A stretch of DNA of 64,000 nucleotides from Deltaproteobacteria bacterium (GTDB lineage Bacteria > Desulfobacterota > Desulfobacteria > Desulfobacterales > Desulfatirhabdiaceae). Below, piece after piece: positions 26,486 through 36,081 of the stretch (its first letter is position 1; every line of letters starts with the position of its first letter). The position numbers and the translations under genes were made by a program. The stretch spans positions 124,001-188,000 of the forward strand of contig JACRBZ010000072.1 of NCBI GenBank assembly GCA_016219185.1, written 5' to 3'. A model generated the notes under the pieces. It was not told the origin of the DNA. It saw only the letters and a list, made by a program, of their open reading frames with translations, and did not search any database.

Positions 26486-26502
26486 TACAAGTATAAATTG
26501 AT

Positions 26503-27645
26503 ATGAAAAAAGCAATATTGGCACTAGAAGACGGACGGACATTTGACTGCCACTGCTTTACCGGGTCCGGTGAGGCGGGCGGCGAGGCCGTGTTCAACAC
26601 CAGCATGACCGGATATCAGGAAGTCCTGACAGATCCCTCATACCGGGGTCAGGTGGTGACCATGACCTATCCGCTGATCGGCAATTACGGGGTCAACCCC
26701 GAGGATGTCGAATCCGATCGCATACAGGTCGCGGCGTTTGTGGTCCGGGAGTATCAACATTTCCCCAGTAATTACCGTTCCACGGGCTCGCTGGCCGATT
26801 ATCTGAAAACTCAAGGAGTCATGGGGATTGACGGCCTGGATACCCGGGCTTTGACCCTTCACCTGAGAAATTCAGGCGCCATGCGGGTATTTATCTCCAC
26901 CGAAGATCCCGATCCGCTCTCCTGTGTGAAAAAGGCCAGGCAGGTTCCCAGCATGATCGGCCTGGATCTGGCTTCCGTGGTTTCTACCCGACAGTCCTAC
27001 CGCTGGATGAACAATGAAATCCTTCCCATCGAAGAGCCGGCAACCGCGCTTACACAAAAAATCTGGAAGCATCGGGGCCGGCTGCGCAGTGTGGTCGCTT
27101 TTGATTATGGGATGAAATACAATATCCTGAGATGTCTTGAGCAATCCGGATGTGAGGTGATCGTTGTTCCTGCAGCGACATCCGCCGATGTTATCAGAGA
27201 AATGGCGCCTGACGGGATATTTTTGTCCAATGGCCCTGGGGATCCGGAACCCGTGGAATATGCGGTTCAGACGGTTCGGTCACTTCTGGGATTTCGGCCC
27301 ATTTTCGGCATCTGCCTGGGGATCCAGATTCTTGGCCTTGCCATGGGAGGCAAGACCTACAAACTGAAATTCGGTCATCGGGGCGCGAACCAGCCAGTCA
27401 AGAATTTAAAAACCGGACGCATCGAAATCACTTCCCAGAATCATGGATTTGCCGTTGACATCGCCACCCTGAGTGCAAATGATGTTGAAATCACCCATGT
27501 CAACCTCAACGATCAGACCCTGGAAGGATTCCGGCATCGCACCCTGCCTGTTTTTGCCGTTCAATATCACCCGGAAGCATCTCCAGGTCCCCAGGATGCC
27601 CAGTATCTTTTTAAAGAATTCACCCGGCTGATGGATGGCCAATAA
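26503..27645 (+). CDS. carA: Carbamoyl-phosphate synthase, small (glutaminase) subunit
   Basis: CarA supplies ammonia from glutamine to CarB for carbamoyl phosphate, the precursor of pyrimidines and arginine. The 380 residues match the family: the N-terminal CarA domain (LEDGRTFDCHCFTGSGEAGG) and a class I amidotransferase domain with nucleophile cysteine in FGICLGIQILGLAMGG, then HRGANQPV and QYHPEASPGP carrying the catalytic histidine and glutamate. It lies 18 bases after the glutamate synthase cluster, and carB follows after a spacer that holds a word-repeat hairpin. Confidence 0.96.
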   Translation: MKKAILALEDGRTFDCHCFTGSGEAGGEAVFNTSMTGYQEVLTDPSYRGQVVTMTYPLIGNYGVNPEDVESDRIQVAAFVVREYQHFPSNYRSTGSLADYLKTQGVMGIDGLDTRALTLHLRNSGAMRVFISTEDPDPLSCVKKARQVPSMIGLDLASVVSTRQSYRWMNNEILPIEEPATALTQKIWKHRGRLRSVVAFDYGMKYNILRCLEQSGCEVIVVPAATSADVIREMAPDGIFLSNGPGDPEPVEYAVQTVRSLLGFRPIFGICLGIQILGLAMGGKTYKLKFGHRGANQPVKNLKTGRIEITSQNHGFAVDIATLSANDVEITHVNLNDQTLEGFRHRTLPVFAVQYHPEASPGPQDAQYLFKEFTRLMDGQ

Positions 27646-27653
27646 ATTATAAA

Positions 27654-27739
27654 GGTTAAAGGCTGAAGCCCGAAGCCTGAAGGCTGAAAAGGTTTTTTCC
27701 TTTAGCCTTCAACCTTCAGGCTGCAACCTTTAGTTAACC
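27654..27739. repeat. Word-repeat imperfect palindrome between carA and carB
   Basis: The spacer is built from the word GGCTGAAG and its complement. The left half (for example GGCTGAAGCCCGAAGCCTGA) and the right half (CCTTTAGCCTTCAACCTTCA) are imperfect reverse complements around TTTTTT, and the outer ends GGTTAA/TTAACC also pair. It could fold into a long hairpin and affect carB expression. Confidence 0.55.
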
Positions 27740-27742
27740 CCT

Positions 27743-30700
27743 ATGCCCAAACGCACAGATATTCATAAAATCCTGATCATCGGCGCAGGACCCATCATCA
27801 TCAGCCAGGGCTGTGAATTTGATTATTCCGGCACCCAGGCCTGCAAGGCATTGAAGGAAGAAGGGTACGAGGTGGTCCTGATCAACAGCAATCCGGCCAC
27901 TATCATGACCGATCCCGATATGGCCGACCGGACCTATATCGAACCCATTACGCCGGAGACCGTTGCCAAGATTGTCGAGCGGGAGCGGCCCTGCGCCATA
28001 CTACCCACGCTGGGCGGACAGACCGGCCTGAACACGGCGATCAAGGTGGCTGAGTTGGGGGTTCTGGAAAAATACGGCGTTGAGATGATCGGTGCCACCA
28101 TCCCCTCCATTCAAAAGGCCGAGGACAGGGACTTGTTTCGAAAGGCCATGGACAGAATCGGCCTTCGCATTCCCCGAAGCGGCATCGCCACGGACATGGA
28201 ACAGTGCCGGGCCATTGTTGCCGACATCGGGTTTCCGATCATCATCCGGCCCAGCTTTACCCTGGGCGGAACTGGCGGCGGGGTGGCCTATAACGCGGAA
28301 GACCTGGATGTCATTGCCAAGGCAGGACTTGATGCGAGCATGATTACCCAGGTGATGCTCGAGGAATCGGTCCTGGGGTGGAAAGAATATGAGCTCGAGG
28401 TCATGCGGGATCACAACGACAACGTGGTGATCATCTGCTCCATTGAAAACATGGATCCCATGGGGATTCATACCGGAGACAGCATTACCGTTGCGCCTGC
28501 TCAGACCCTGACCGATAAAGAGTATCAGCGGATGCGAAATGCCGCCATTGCCATCCTGCGGGAAATCGGCGTGGATACCGGCGGGTCCAATGTCCAGTTT
28601 GCCATTAATCCCGATACCGGCGAGATGATCGTGGTGGAGATGAATCCCAGGGTATCCCGCAGCTCGGCCCTGGCCTCCAAGGCCACGGGGTATCCCATTG
28701 CCAAAATCGCCGCCAAACTGGCCGTGGGGTATACGCTGGATGAAATCCCCAATGATATCACCGGCGAAACCATGGCATCGTTTGAGCCCACCATTGATTA
28801 TTGCGTGGTCAAAATTCCAAGATGGACTTTCGAGAAATTTCCGGAAACCCAGGATTACCTGACAACGGCCATGAAATCCGTGGGCGAGACCATGTCCATT
28901 GGCCGAACTTTTAAGGAAGCCCTTCAGAAAGGCATTCGATCTCTTGAGATCGGCCGTTATGGTCTGGGCGGGGATGGCAAAGATCCTGCCACGCCTCCGA
29001 CAAGAGGCGATATCGAACAGCGCCTGGCAACCCCCAATTCCCAGCGGATATTCTACATTCGCCACGCCCTGCGGATCGGCATGGATATCCAGGCCATTTA
29101 TGAGCTGACCCGTATTGATCCATGGTTTCTGGATCAGATCCGGCAGATCGTGGATATGGAACAGGAAATTGCCGCATCAGGAAAAGACATTTCAGCAGTG
29201 CTCCTCAGACAGGCCAAGTCAACGGGGTTTTCCGACATTCAGATTGCCAGCCTTTTGGGATTAAACGAACAGGCCGTTAAGAAACGGCGCACGGAACTGG
29301 GAATACTTCCGGTCTATAAGCTGGTGGACACGTGCGCCGCCGAGTTCAAGGCCGCTACCCCCTATTATTATTCCACGTATGAAACGGAAAATGAAGCCAG
29401 GGTGTCGGACCGGAAAAAAGTCATGATTCTGGGGGGAGGGCCCAACCGGATCGGCCAGGGGATCGAATTCGACTACTGCTGCGTCCATGCCTCGTTCGCC
29501 CTTCGGGAAGAAGGGGTTGAAAGCATCATGGTGAACAGCAACCCCGAAACCGTCAGCACGGATTACGACACATCGGACAAGCTCTATTTCGAACCGCTGA
29601 CCCGCGAGGATGTGCTTCACATCGTGGAAACGGAAAAACCGTTCGGCGTGATTGTTCAATTCGGGGGACAGACCCCGCTCAACCTGTCCGCTCCCCTTTT
29701 CCAGGCCGGCGTGCCCATCCTGGGTACCCAGCCCGAGAGCATCGACCGGGCGGAAGATCGAAAGCTCTTCCAGGCCATGCTCCATAAGCTGGGTTTGATT
29801 CAGCCGGAAAACGGCACCGCAACCTCCGTGGCAGAAGCCGCCAGGGTTGCGGAAACCATCGGATATCCGGTAGTTGTCCGGCCTTCCTATGTTCTGGGCG
29901 GAAGGGCCATGAAGATTGTCTATGACCCCAAGGAACTGGAAAACTTTATTCTGCTGGCCATTGCCGCATCGCCGAACCATCCGGTATTGATCGATAAATT
30001 TCTGGAGGATGCCATTGAAGTGGATGTGGATGCCATTTCCGACGGAAACACCACCATTATCGGCGGCATCATGGAACACATCGAGGAAGCCGGCATTCAT
30101 TCCGGAGATTCCGCCTGTGTGCTGCCGCCCTATAGCCTGAAACCGGAGATTCTTGAAGAAATCACCCGGGCCACAAAGGCCATGGCCGCCGAACTCAATG
30201 TGATCGGACTGATGAATGTTCAGTATGCGGTTAAAAATGACCGGCTTTTTGTCCTGGAAGTCAATCCGAGAGCATCCAGAACCATTCCGTTTGTCAGCAA
30301 GGCCACCGGCGTTCCCCTTGCCAAACTGGCAACCAAAATCATGCTGGGTAAAACCCTGAAAGAGTTGGGGTTGATTACGGAAAAAATCCCCTCCCACATA
30401 TCGGTTAAGGAGGCGGTCATGCCGTTTAACCGGTTTCCGGATGTGGATACCCTCTTAGGTCCGGAGATGAAATCCACCGGCGAAGTCATGGGCATTGATG
30501 AAGACCTGGGATCCGCTTATGCCAAAGCCCAGCTCGGCGCGGGCCAGAACCTCCCCCTTGAAGGCGCTGTCTTTATCAGCGTCAAGGATCGGGATAAACC
30601 CGGGGCCCTGATTGTGGCCAGACAGCTTTACGAGATCGGATTTTCCCTCATGACCACGCGCGGAACCGGGATGTATTTTGAAAGTAACGGCATTCCCAGC

Positions 30701-30949
30701 CGGATGATCAACAAGGTGTCGGTGGGCCGACCCCATGTGGTGGATGCGATCCTGAACCGGGAAATTCAGCTCATCATCAACACCGGATTCGGCAATGAAA
30801 CCAAACGCGACGGCTACCATTTAAGGCGTGCAGCCATTAAATACAACATTCCCTATACCACGACCCTGGCCGGCGCCATTGCCATGGCAAAGGCCATTGC
30901 CGCAATGAAACAAAAGGATCTTTCGGTAAAATCCCTTCAGGAATATTGA
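27743..30949 (+). CDS. carB: Carbamoyl-phosphate synthase, large subunit
   Basis: This is the 1068-residue synthetase subunit. It has the expected internal duplication of ATP-grasp halves: the first begins [20 protein letters not shown], the second near residue 550 with [20 protein letters not shown]. Each half has its own ATP-binding segment ([14 protein letters not shown] and [14 protein letters not shown]). The C-terminal MGS-like allosteric domain (about 930-1068, [20 protein letters not shown]) normally binds UMP or ornithine. The stop overlaps an in-frame TTG of purF, so the two genes are tightly linked. Confidence 0.97.
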   Translation: MPKRTDIHKILIIGAGPIIISQGCEFDYSGTQACKALKEEGYEVVLINSNPATIMTDPDMADRTYIEPITPETVAKIVERERPCAILPTLGGQTGLNTAIKVAELGVLEKYGVEMIGATIPSIQKAEDRDLFRKAMDRIGLRIPRSGIATDMEQCRAIVADIGFPIIIRPSFTLGGTGGGVAYNAEDLDVIAKAGLDASMITQVMLEESVLGWKEYELEVMRDHNDNVVIICSIENMDPMGIHTGDSITVAPAQTLTDKEYQRMRNAAIAILREIGVDTGGSNVQFAINPDTGEMIVVEMNPRVSRSSALASKATGYPIAKIAAKLAVGYTLDEIPNDITGETMASFEPTIDYCVVKIPRWTFEKFPETQDYLTTAMKSVGETMSIGRTFKEALQKGIRSLEIGRYGLGGDGKDPATPPTRGDIEQRLATPNSQRIFYIRHALRIGMDIQAIYELTRIDPWFLDQIRQIVDMEQEIAASGKDISAVLLRQAKSTGFSDIQIASLLGLNEQAVKKRRTELGILPVYKLVDTCAAEFKAATPYYYSTYETENEARVSDRKKVMILGGGPNRIGQGIEFDYCCVHASFALREEGVESIMVNSNPETVSTDYDTSDKLYFEPLTREDVLHIVETEKPFGVIVQFGGQTPLNLSAPLFQAGVPILGTQPESIDRAEDRKLFQAMLHKLGLIQPENGTATSVAEAARVAETIGYPVVVRPSYVLGGRAMKIVYDPKELENFILLAIAASPNHPVLIDKFLEDAIEVDVDAISDGNTTIIGGIMEHIEEAGIHSGDSACVLPPYSLKPEILEEITRATKAMAAELNVIGLMNVQYAVKNDRLFVLEVNPRASRTIPFVSKATGVPLAKLATKIMLGKTLKELGLITEKIPSHISVKEAVMPFNRFPDVDTLLGPEMKSTGEVMGIDEDLGSAYAKAQLGAGQNLPLEGAVFISVKDRDKPGALIVARQLYEIGFSLMTTRGTGMYFESNGIPSRMINKVSVGRPHVVDAILNREIQLIINTGFGNETKRDGYHLRRAAIKYNIPYTTTLAGAIAMAKAIAAMKQKDLSVKSLQEY

Positions 30950-30966
30950 GAGATAAGAAAAAAATC

Positions 30967-32433
30967 ATGAATGATACGTCTTGTTTTGAATGTGAGGATT
31001 TTTCCGAGGAAGACAAGCCCCGCGAAGCCTGCGGCTTGTTCGGCATTCACGGCCATCCGGATTCCGCCAGGCTGACCTACTTCGGGCTTTATGCGCTTCA
31101 GCACCGGGGCCAGGAAAGCGCGGGCATTGCCGTGATTCAGAACCAGCAGATCATTGCTCACAAGGGAATGGGACTGGTTTCGGATGTTTTTAAAAAACCC
31201 TGTCTGGAACTTCTGGACGGCGCCAGCGCCATTGGCCATGTACGGTATTCAACCACGGGAAGCTCCATTCTGACCAATGCCCAGCCCTTTGTCGTTCACC
31301 ACCGTCAGCGCTCCTATGCCGTTGCTCACAACGGGAATCTGGTGAATGCCCATGTTTTGAAGAACGAGCTGGAAGAATCGGGCTCCATTTTTCAAACCAC
31401 GACGGACAGCGAGGTATTTCTTCACCTCTTTGTCAAAAATCTTCGAATGGGATTCGAGAAAGCGCTGGTCGAAGCGGTTTCCCGCATCAAGGGGGCGTTT
31501 TCCCTGGTTGTCATGACAAATAAGGGCGAGATCATCGGCATCAAAGACCCCAATGGATTCAGGCCACTTTGCCTGGGTCGGTTAAACGGTCATTACGTGC
31601 TGGCCTCGGAAACCTGCGCCCTGGATCTTGTGGAGGCCGAGTTCATCCGGGAGCTGAACCCGGGGGAAATCGTCATCATCAACCAGGACGGCGTTCGCAG
31701 TCTGCAAACACCGGTGGCAGCCTGCCGGTCCTTTTGCATATTTGAATTCATCTATTTTGCCAGACCGGACAGCACCATATTCGGCAAGAACGTCTATCTC
31801 ACCCGAAAGGCTCACGGCCGTCAACTGGCGCGTGAGGCTCCGGTTCAGGCCGACATGATCATGCCGTTTCCGGATTCCGGAACTTATGCGGCCCTGGGAT
31901 ATTCCGAAGCGTCCGGCATACCGTTTGAAATGGGAATGATCCGCAACCATTATGTGGGACGGACCTTTATTCAGCCGACCCAGAGCATGAGGGATTTTGG
32001 CGTTCGCGTTAAGCTGAACCCCGTCAAGGAACTCCTCAAGGGTAAGGACATCATCATCATTGAAGACTCCATTATCCGGGGCACGACCGTTCGAACCCGT
32101 GTCAAGGCCCTTCGGGAGCTTGGGGTCAAACGGGTCCACCTCCGGGTCAGTGGACCGGCCCACCGTTATCCCTGTCATTATGGCATTGATTTCTCAACCA
32201 AGGGCGAACTGATCGCATCCCGAATGCGGGTTGAGCAGCTCAGGGATTTTCTGGGGCTTGATTCGCTGCATTATCTGAGCCTGGAGGGACTTCTGGCGGC
32301 AACCGGCATTGAAAACCCCGAAGATTGTTTTTGCAAGGCCTGTTTCGATGGGTGTTATCCGGTTGAATTCGATAAAAATCTCACCAAGGATTGTCTGGAG
32401 CAGGGTCAAAGGGATGAGTCAGGCACCGAATAG
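30967..32433 (+). CDS. purF: Amidophosphoribosyltransferase
   Basis: PurF makes phosphoribosylamine from PRPP and glutamine, the first step of purine synthesis. The nucleophile cysteine lies in REACGLFGIHGHPD, behind a short N-terminal propeptide that is normally cleaved off. The PRPP site is IIIEDSIIRGTTVRTRVKAL. Cysteines in SFCIFEFIYFARPDS and the C-terminal CFCKACFDGC match the 4Fe-4S-containing Bacillus-type enzyme. I chose ATG 30967 over a TTG at 30946 that overlaps the carB stop; both are possible. It closes a run of glutamine-using enzymes. Confidence 0.94.
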   Translation: MNDTSCFECEDFSEEDKPREACGLFGIHGHPDSARLTYFGLYALQHRGQESAGIAVIQNQQIIAHKGMGLVSDVFKKPCLELLDGASAIGHVRYSTTGSSILTNAQPFVVHHRQRSYAVAHNGNLVNAHVLKNELEESGSIFQTTTDSEVFLHLFVKNLRMGFEKALVEAVSRIKGAFSLVVMTNKGEIIGIKDPNGFRPLCLGRLNGHYVLASETCALDLVEAEFIRELNPGEIVIINQDGVRSLQTPVAACRSFCIFEFIYFARPDSTIFGKNVYLTRKAHGRQLAREAPVQADMIMPFPDSGTYAALGYSEASGIPFEMGMIRNHYVGRTFIQPTQSMRDFGVRVKLNPVKELLKGKDIIIIEDSIIRGTTVRTRVKALRELGVKRVHLRVSGPAHRYPCHYGIDFSTKGELIASRMRVEQLRDFLGLDSLHYLSLEGLLAATGIENPEDCFCKACFDGCYPVEFDKNLTKDCLEQGQRDESGTE

Positions 32434-32601
32434 ACAATTTTGAACTTGCGTAAAGCCTGATCTTGTGTTAGTTTTTTAAGAATTATGCTAACATGAGAAA
32501 TGTTAAAAATATCTAGTTGATATTATTGCCATGCAGTCAGCATGGGCATCCTTTCAGCACCTTAAATAAACGGATAACATTAAAGGAGGGGGGTATTTTC
32601 T

Positions 32602-32883
32602 ATGAAAACTTTGATCGGTGGTGCAGTAGCTGCGGTATTGGGACTTATCGGTGTTTCTATTTGGTTTAAGGAATTCTTGCAGATTCTGGCTGGCGTGCTT
32701 CCTATCATGCTGCTCCTGGGCGGCGGTTTGGCGCTTTATCTGGGATTTGATGAGTTGAAGGACACCTGGAAAAAAGACGATAAACCGGCGTCATCTCCTG
32801 CTGCCGATAGCGTAGATAAATACAAACAGGAAATCGATGATCTGAAAAAAGAACTTGAAACCTTAAAGACCGAAAAAGCCTGA
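32602..32883 (+). CDS. Small membrane protein with C-terminal coiled coil
   Basis: This 93-residue protein is preceded by a strong GGAGG. Two hydrophobic stretches (residues 3-22 and 28-50, the second with a GGGLALYLGF turn) are probably membrane helices. They are followed by a Lys/Asp-rich loop and a charged heptad-like tail, YKQEIDDLKKELETLKTEK, that should form a short coiled coil. I do not recognise the family. It sits alone between purF and a terminator, with its own spacer upstream in which a TTGTGT/TGCTAA pair near 32470-32495 is a weak promoter candidate. It could organise a partner at the membrane. Confidence 0.75.
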   Translation: MKTLIGGAVAAVLGLIGVSIWFKEFLQILAGVLPIMLLLGGGLALYLGFDELKDTWKKDDKPASSPAADSVDKYKQEIDDLKKELETLKTEKA

Positions 32884-32960
32884 TTTCAGGCGTCTTAGTT
32901 TCACAAAAAACAATCCGCTTTTCCCGCCAGCACGCGGAATTTGCTGTTTTCTTTTAAAAT

Positions 32961-32995
32961 AAAGGAGTATCGGCTACTGCCAATACTCCTTTTTC
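32961..32995. terminator. Bidirectional Rho-independent terminator
   Basis: AAAGGAGTAT (32961-32970) and ATACTCCTTT (32983-32992) form a perfect 10-bp stem with a 12-base loop. T-rich sequence follows on the plus strand, and A-rich sequence precedes the stem, giving Ts on the minus strand. It serves the small membrane protein gene and the convergent RNase H gene. Confidence 0.8.
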
Positions 32996-32996
32996 T

Positions 32997-33668
32997 TTAG
33001 GCCTTCTGAAGAATTGCCGAAGTTGCCAGTTTATCGGCCCTTTCGTTGCCTTCTATTCCCGAGTGCCCCTTGACTTTGATGAATACCAGATTTTTGAACC
33101 GTTTCATCAAGATGCGGATGTCGCTGACAAGCTCCGTGTTTTTTTTGGCTTTCCAGCCCAGTACCAGCAGGCCGTAGGCATAGCCGCTGTCCGTATATAT
33201 CCTTACCGGCAAATCGGGATTTTTAACTTCCAGAAGACCCGTTCGAATGGCTTCAAGCTCGGCAATGTTATTCGTGCCCAATCCGATATTTCTGGAGATT
33301 TCCCTTTCGTGCTCCCGATAGCGAAGCAGGACCCCAATTCCTGATGGACCGGGGTTTCCCGATGACGCGCCATCCGCATAGATTCGAATGCAATTCGGAT
33401 CCTCCGGGTCGGGCGGAGAGATCGAAGGGTTGATGGCTTTGCGGATTTCTCTGGGTTTCCGGCTGGTTTTTGCTGGGGCTTCCCCGGGTTCGGTGTTCAG
33501 GGGGAAAAGATCTGTTTCATGGACCCGATACTCATAATCCTGTTCCTTTTGATATTTGATCAATGCCTTACCGTTATTGCTCAGGATTTTCCCGTCAGAA
33601 TCGACAGCCACCCAGACCTTGTTTTGCTTGAACCGCATTCGTATCCAGCCCGAATCATCCTTTGTCAT
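32997..33668 (-). CDS. rnhA: Ribonuclease HI with N-terminal extension
   Basis: RNase HI cuts RNA in RNA-DNA hybrids. The catalytic domain occupies the C-terminal part of the protein. The four acidic residues are recognisable: Asp in RIYADGASSGNPGPSGIG, Glu in NIAELEAIRTGL, Asp in IYTDSGYAYGLL and the final Asp in KGHSGIEGNERADKLA. About 90 residues precede it, ending in a Pro-rich linker (SPPDPEDPNC). This N-terminal part is not a standard hybrid-binding domain that I can confirm. I chose the ATG at 33668, six bases after GGGGGG, over an in-frame upstream start at 33704. Confidence 0.92.
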   Translation of the reverse strand: MTKDDSGWIRMRFKQNKVWVAVDSDGKILSNNGKALIKYQKEQDYEYRVHETDLFPLNTEPGEAPAKTSRKPREIRKAINPSISPPDPEDPNCIRIYADGASSGNPGPSGIGVLLRYREHEREISRNIGLGTNNIAELEAIRTGLLEVKNPDLPVRIYTDSGYAYGLLVLGWKAKKNTELVSDIRILMKRFKNLVFIKVKGHSGIEGNERADKLATSAILQKA

Positions 33669-33931
33669 CGCTATCCCCCCAATCGGTAGAAAAAAACTTA
33701 GCATATTTTTTCAAGCCGTTGCCGTCAAGACATTTATTGCCATTCAGGGTTTTGGAAAACATGGGCATTGTGTAATGCAGTGAAAACCGGTACAATTGCA
33801 GCAAAGATCGGAATTTGCGCGAAGATAAAACCCGGCCCCATCCCTTTGCGCGAGAAAAAATGCAACTGCCAATTTGATCATTTTATTACATTTCGACGGA
33901 TTTTTGATGCCTTTTCCGTGGATGACGCGAG

Positions 33932-34348
33932 ATGAAAAAAACACCTGACCCTTCTGTTCCGGTTTTCAGTCCGGCTTTGCCGAAGGTCTATGAATATCCC
34001 CTTGCCGAAGGCTGGGTGGCCATGGCTGGGAAAACCGACCTGGATAACGATCTGCTGAGTCTGAAAACGGCCGGCCCCAATGACTGGTGGTTTCATGTTC
34101 GCGGCATGCCGGGAAGCCATGTGATTCTTGTCGGAAACCAGGATGAAGAGCCGAGCAATGAGTTGCTTCGCCAGGCGGCTGCCGTTGCAGCCTATCACAG
34201 CAAGGCCAGGGACGGCGGGACGGTTTCGGTTTCCGCAACCCGGGCCCGGTATGTTTCCAAACCTCGCGGCGCCAAGCCCGGAACAGTGACCATTCGAAAA
34301 GAAATCGTATTAAAGGTTCGTCCGGGTATTCCGAAACCGCCACCATGA
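33932..34348 (+). CDS. Stand-alone NFACT-R (DUF814) RNA-binding domain protein
   Basis: The 138 residues correspond to only the NFACT-R domain found in RqcH/NEMF-type ribosome quality-control proteins. The DWWFHVRGMPGSHVIL motif, AAAVAAYHSKARDGGTVSVS and YVSKPRGAKPGTVTI are its signature. Full-length NFACT proteins of about 550 residues also have N-terminal and coiled-coil domains, which are missing here. Short versions are known in deltaproteobacteria, with unproven function, probably RNA or tRNA binding. The stop overlaps the radical SAM start by four bases (ATGA), so the two are translationally coupled. The ribosome site is weak. Confidence 0.85.
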   Translation: MKKTPDPSVPVFSPALPKVYEYPLAEGWVAMAGKTDLDNDLLSLKTAGPNDWWFHVRGMPGSHVILVGNQDEEPSNELLRQAAAVAAYHSKARDGGTVSVSATRARYVSKPRGAKPGTVTIRKEIVLKVRPGIPKPPP

Positions 34349-35988
34349 CCGATATTCTACTGATTCAGCCGCCTTTCAGAGATTTTTACGCAACAGCCAA
34401 ACGCTCGCTCCCCTATGGCCTGGCCTGTATTGCGGCATCGCTACTCCAGCACGGGTTTTCCGTTGAGATCTTGGACGGCCTTGCCACGTCCAAATCCCGA
34501 AACATCCCGCTTCCCGAGGAAATGGGCTATCTTTCCGAGTTTTATGGAAACGCGGATCTTTCCCCTTTTGCCTTGTTTCATCAGTATAAACATTTTGGAT
34601 ACAGTCTTGAGCATATCGGAAAACAGGCAAAAGCCTCGGGTGCGTTTTTAATCGGCATTTCTTCTCTGTTTACCGCTTACAGCCCTGAAGCGCTTCAGAC
34701 AGCCAGGACTGTCAAAGCCTGTCATCCTTCCTGTAAAATCGTCATGGGGGGGCATCATCCCACTGCCCTGCCGGAAGCGGTTATGGCCTGTTCGGCGATT
34801 GATTACGGGTTCCGCGGAGAAGGCGAAGTCTCCCTCTCGATTCTGGCATCCATCCTGAAAACGGACAAATCCCCATCAGATGACCTGCTGTCAACGGTGC
34901 CAGGTCTGGTTTTCCGAAAATCAGACGCCTCCCTTCATGTCAGCGAGCCCGTATGGATGCAGGATTTAAGTGATGCGCCGCTTCCCGCAATGCATCTGGT
35001 TCGCTCGAAATATTACCGGCGGGGAAAATCCGGCGCTTCGGTGATTGTCGCCAGCAGGGGATGCCCCATGACCTGCACCTATTGTTCTTTGGGGAAAAAT
35101 TCCAAAATACCGTATCGCCGGAAAAGCCTTGAAGCGGTGCTTCGTGAAATGGAGCAGGCCATCGATGCAACGGATGCCGGGTTTATTGATTTCGAGGATG
35201 AAAATCTGTCCCTTGACCGGAACTGGTTCATGGACCTGCTATCCGCGATTCAGGCCCGATTTCCGGAATCCGGGCCGGAATTGAGGGCCATGAACGGCCT
35301 GTCCCCGGCCTCACTGGACAGGGAGATGATTTTTGCCATGAAGGCAGCCGGTTTCAAAACCCTGAATCTGTCTTTGGGAACCACTTCTTCGGCCCAATTG
35401 AAACGTTTTCACAGGCCGAATATGCAATCGGCATTTGAAAACGCCCTTGAACTGACTGAACGTTGCGGGCTGAACGCTGTCGGCTATATCATTGTTGCCG
35501 CGCCGTTTCAGAATCCCATGGATGCTGTGGAAGATCTCCTGTATCTGGCGTCCCTGAGAACGCTTGCCGGAGTGTCGGTATTTTATCCTTCTCCCGGCAG
35601 CGTGGATTATGATCTCTCCGTTAGACTCGGCATCCTGCCGGAGTACCTGTCCCTGATGCGATCCAGCGCACTTCCTTTGTCTCACACCACATCCCGAATA
35701 GAATCCGTCACGTTGATGCGGCTGGGAAGGCTACTGAACTTCATAAAATCCTTAATTGATCAGGAAATTGATTTTGAGACGGAAGCGGCAGAGGATTCTA
35801 ACAAGAGCATGTCCTTGGAAAACCGCCAGGAGTCGGGCATCCGGCTTTTGCAGATGTTCCTGGCAGACGGAAGAATCAGGGGAATCACCCCTGATGGCGG
35901 GATCTACGAACACGATGTTTCCCTGGATCTGACCCGGCGCTTCAGAAATGGACTTCGATCCATAGAGATAAAAGGGGTTAACAAATAA
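34345..35988 (+). CDS. B12-binding domain radical SAM protein
   Basis: The 547 residues begin with a cobalamin-binding Rossmann domain (about 1-180; ILLIQPPFRDFYATAKRSLPYG and KIVMGGHHPTALPEAV). A radical SAM core follows with the cluster cysteines in ASRGCPMTCTYCSLGKNS at about residue 235, then the EDENLSLDRNWF segment. Such proteins carry out methylations or rearrangements on unactivated carbons, in cofactor, lipid or natural-product pathways. The reaction cannot be deduced. It is coupled to the NFACT-R gene upstream. The downstream neighbour is a convergent CoA-transferase. Confidence 0.9.
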   Translation: MTDILLIQPPFRDFYATAKRSLPYGLACIAASLLQHGFSVEILDGLATSKSRNIPLPEEMGYLSEFYGNADLSPFALFHQYKHFGYSLEHIGKQAKASGAFLIGISSLFTAYSPEALQTARTVKACHPSCKIVMGGHHPTALPEAVMACSAIDYGFRGEGEVSLSILASILKTDKSPSDDLLSTVPGLVFRKSDASLHVSEPVWMQDLSDAPLPAMHLVRSKYYRRGKSGASVIVASRGCPMTCTYCSLGKNSKIPYRRKSLEAVLREMEQAIDATDAGFIDFEDENLSLDRNWFMDLLSAIQARFPESGPELRAMNGLSPASLDREMIFAMKAAGFKTLNLSLGTTSSAQLKRFHRPNMQSAFENALELTERCGLNAVGYIIVAAPFQNPMDAVEDLLYLASLRTLAGVSVFYPSPGSVDYDLSVRLGILPEYLSLMRSSALPLSHTTSRIESVTLMRLGRLLNFIKSLIDQEIDFETEAAEDSNKSMSLENRQESGIRLLQMFLADGRIRGITPDGGIYEHDVSLDLTRRFRNGLRSIEIKGVNK

Positions 35989-36081
35989 CTCGAAGGATTA
36001 TCTTTTCACTCAAAGTCCCTGTTTTCAAATGTCTATCTGTTATCCGACGATTCCGTTTTCTGTCGGTTTGACGCTATCCAG

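Noticed and set aside
28001..30397. Two long minus-strand open frames (354 and 378 codons) opposite carB
   Set aside because: Both are fully antisense to a clear 1068-residue CarB and show no domain.
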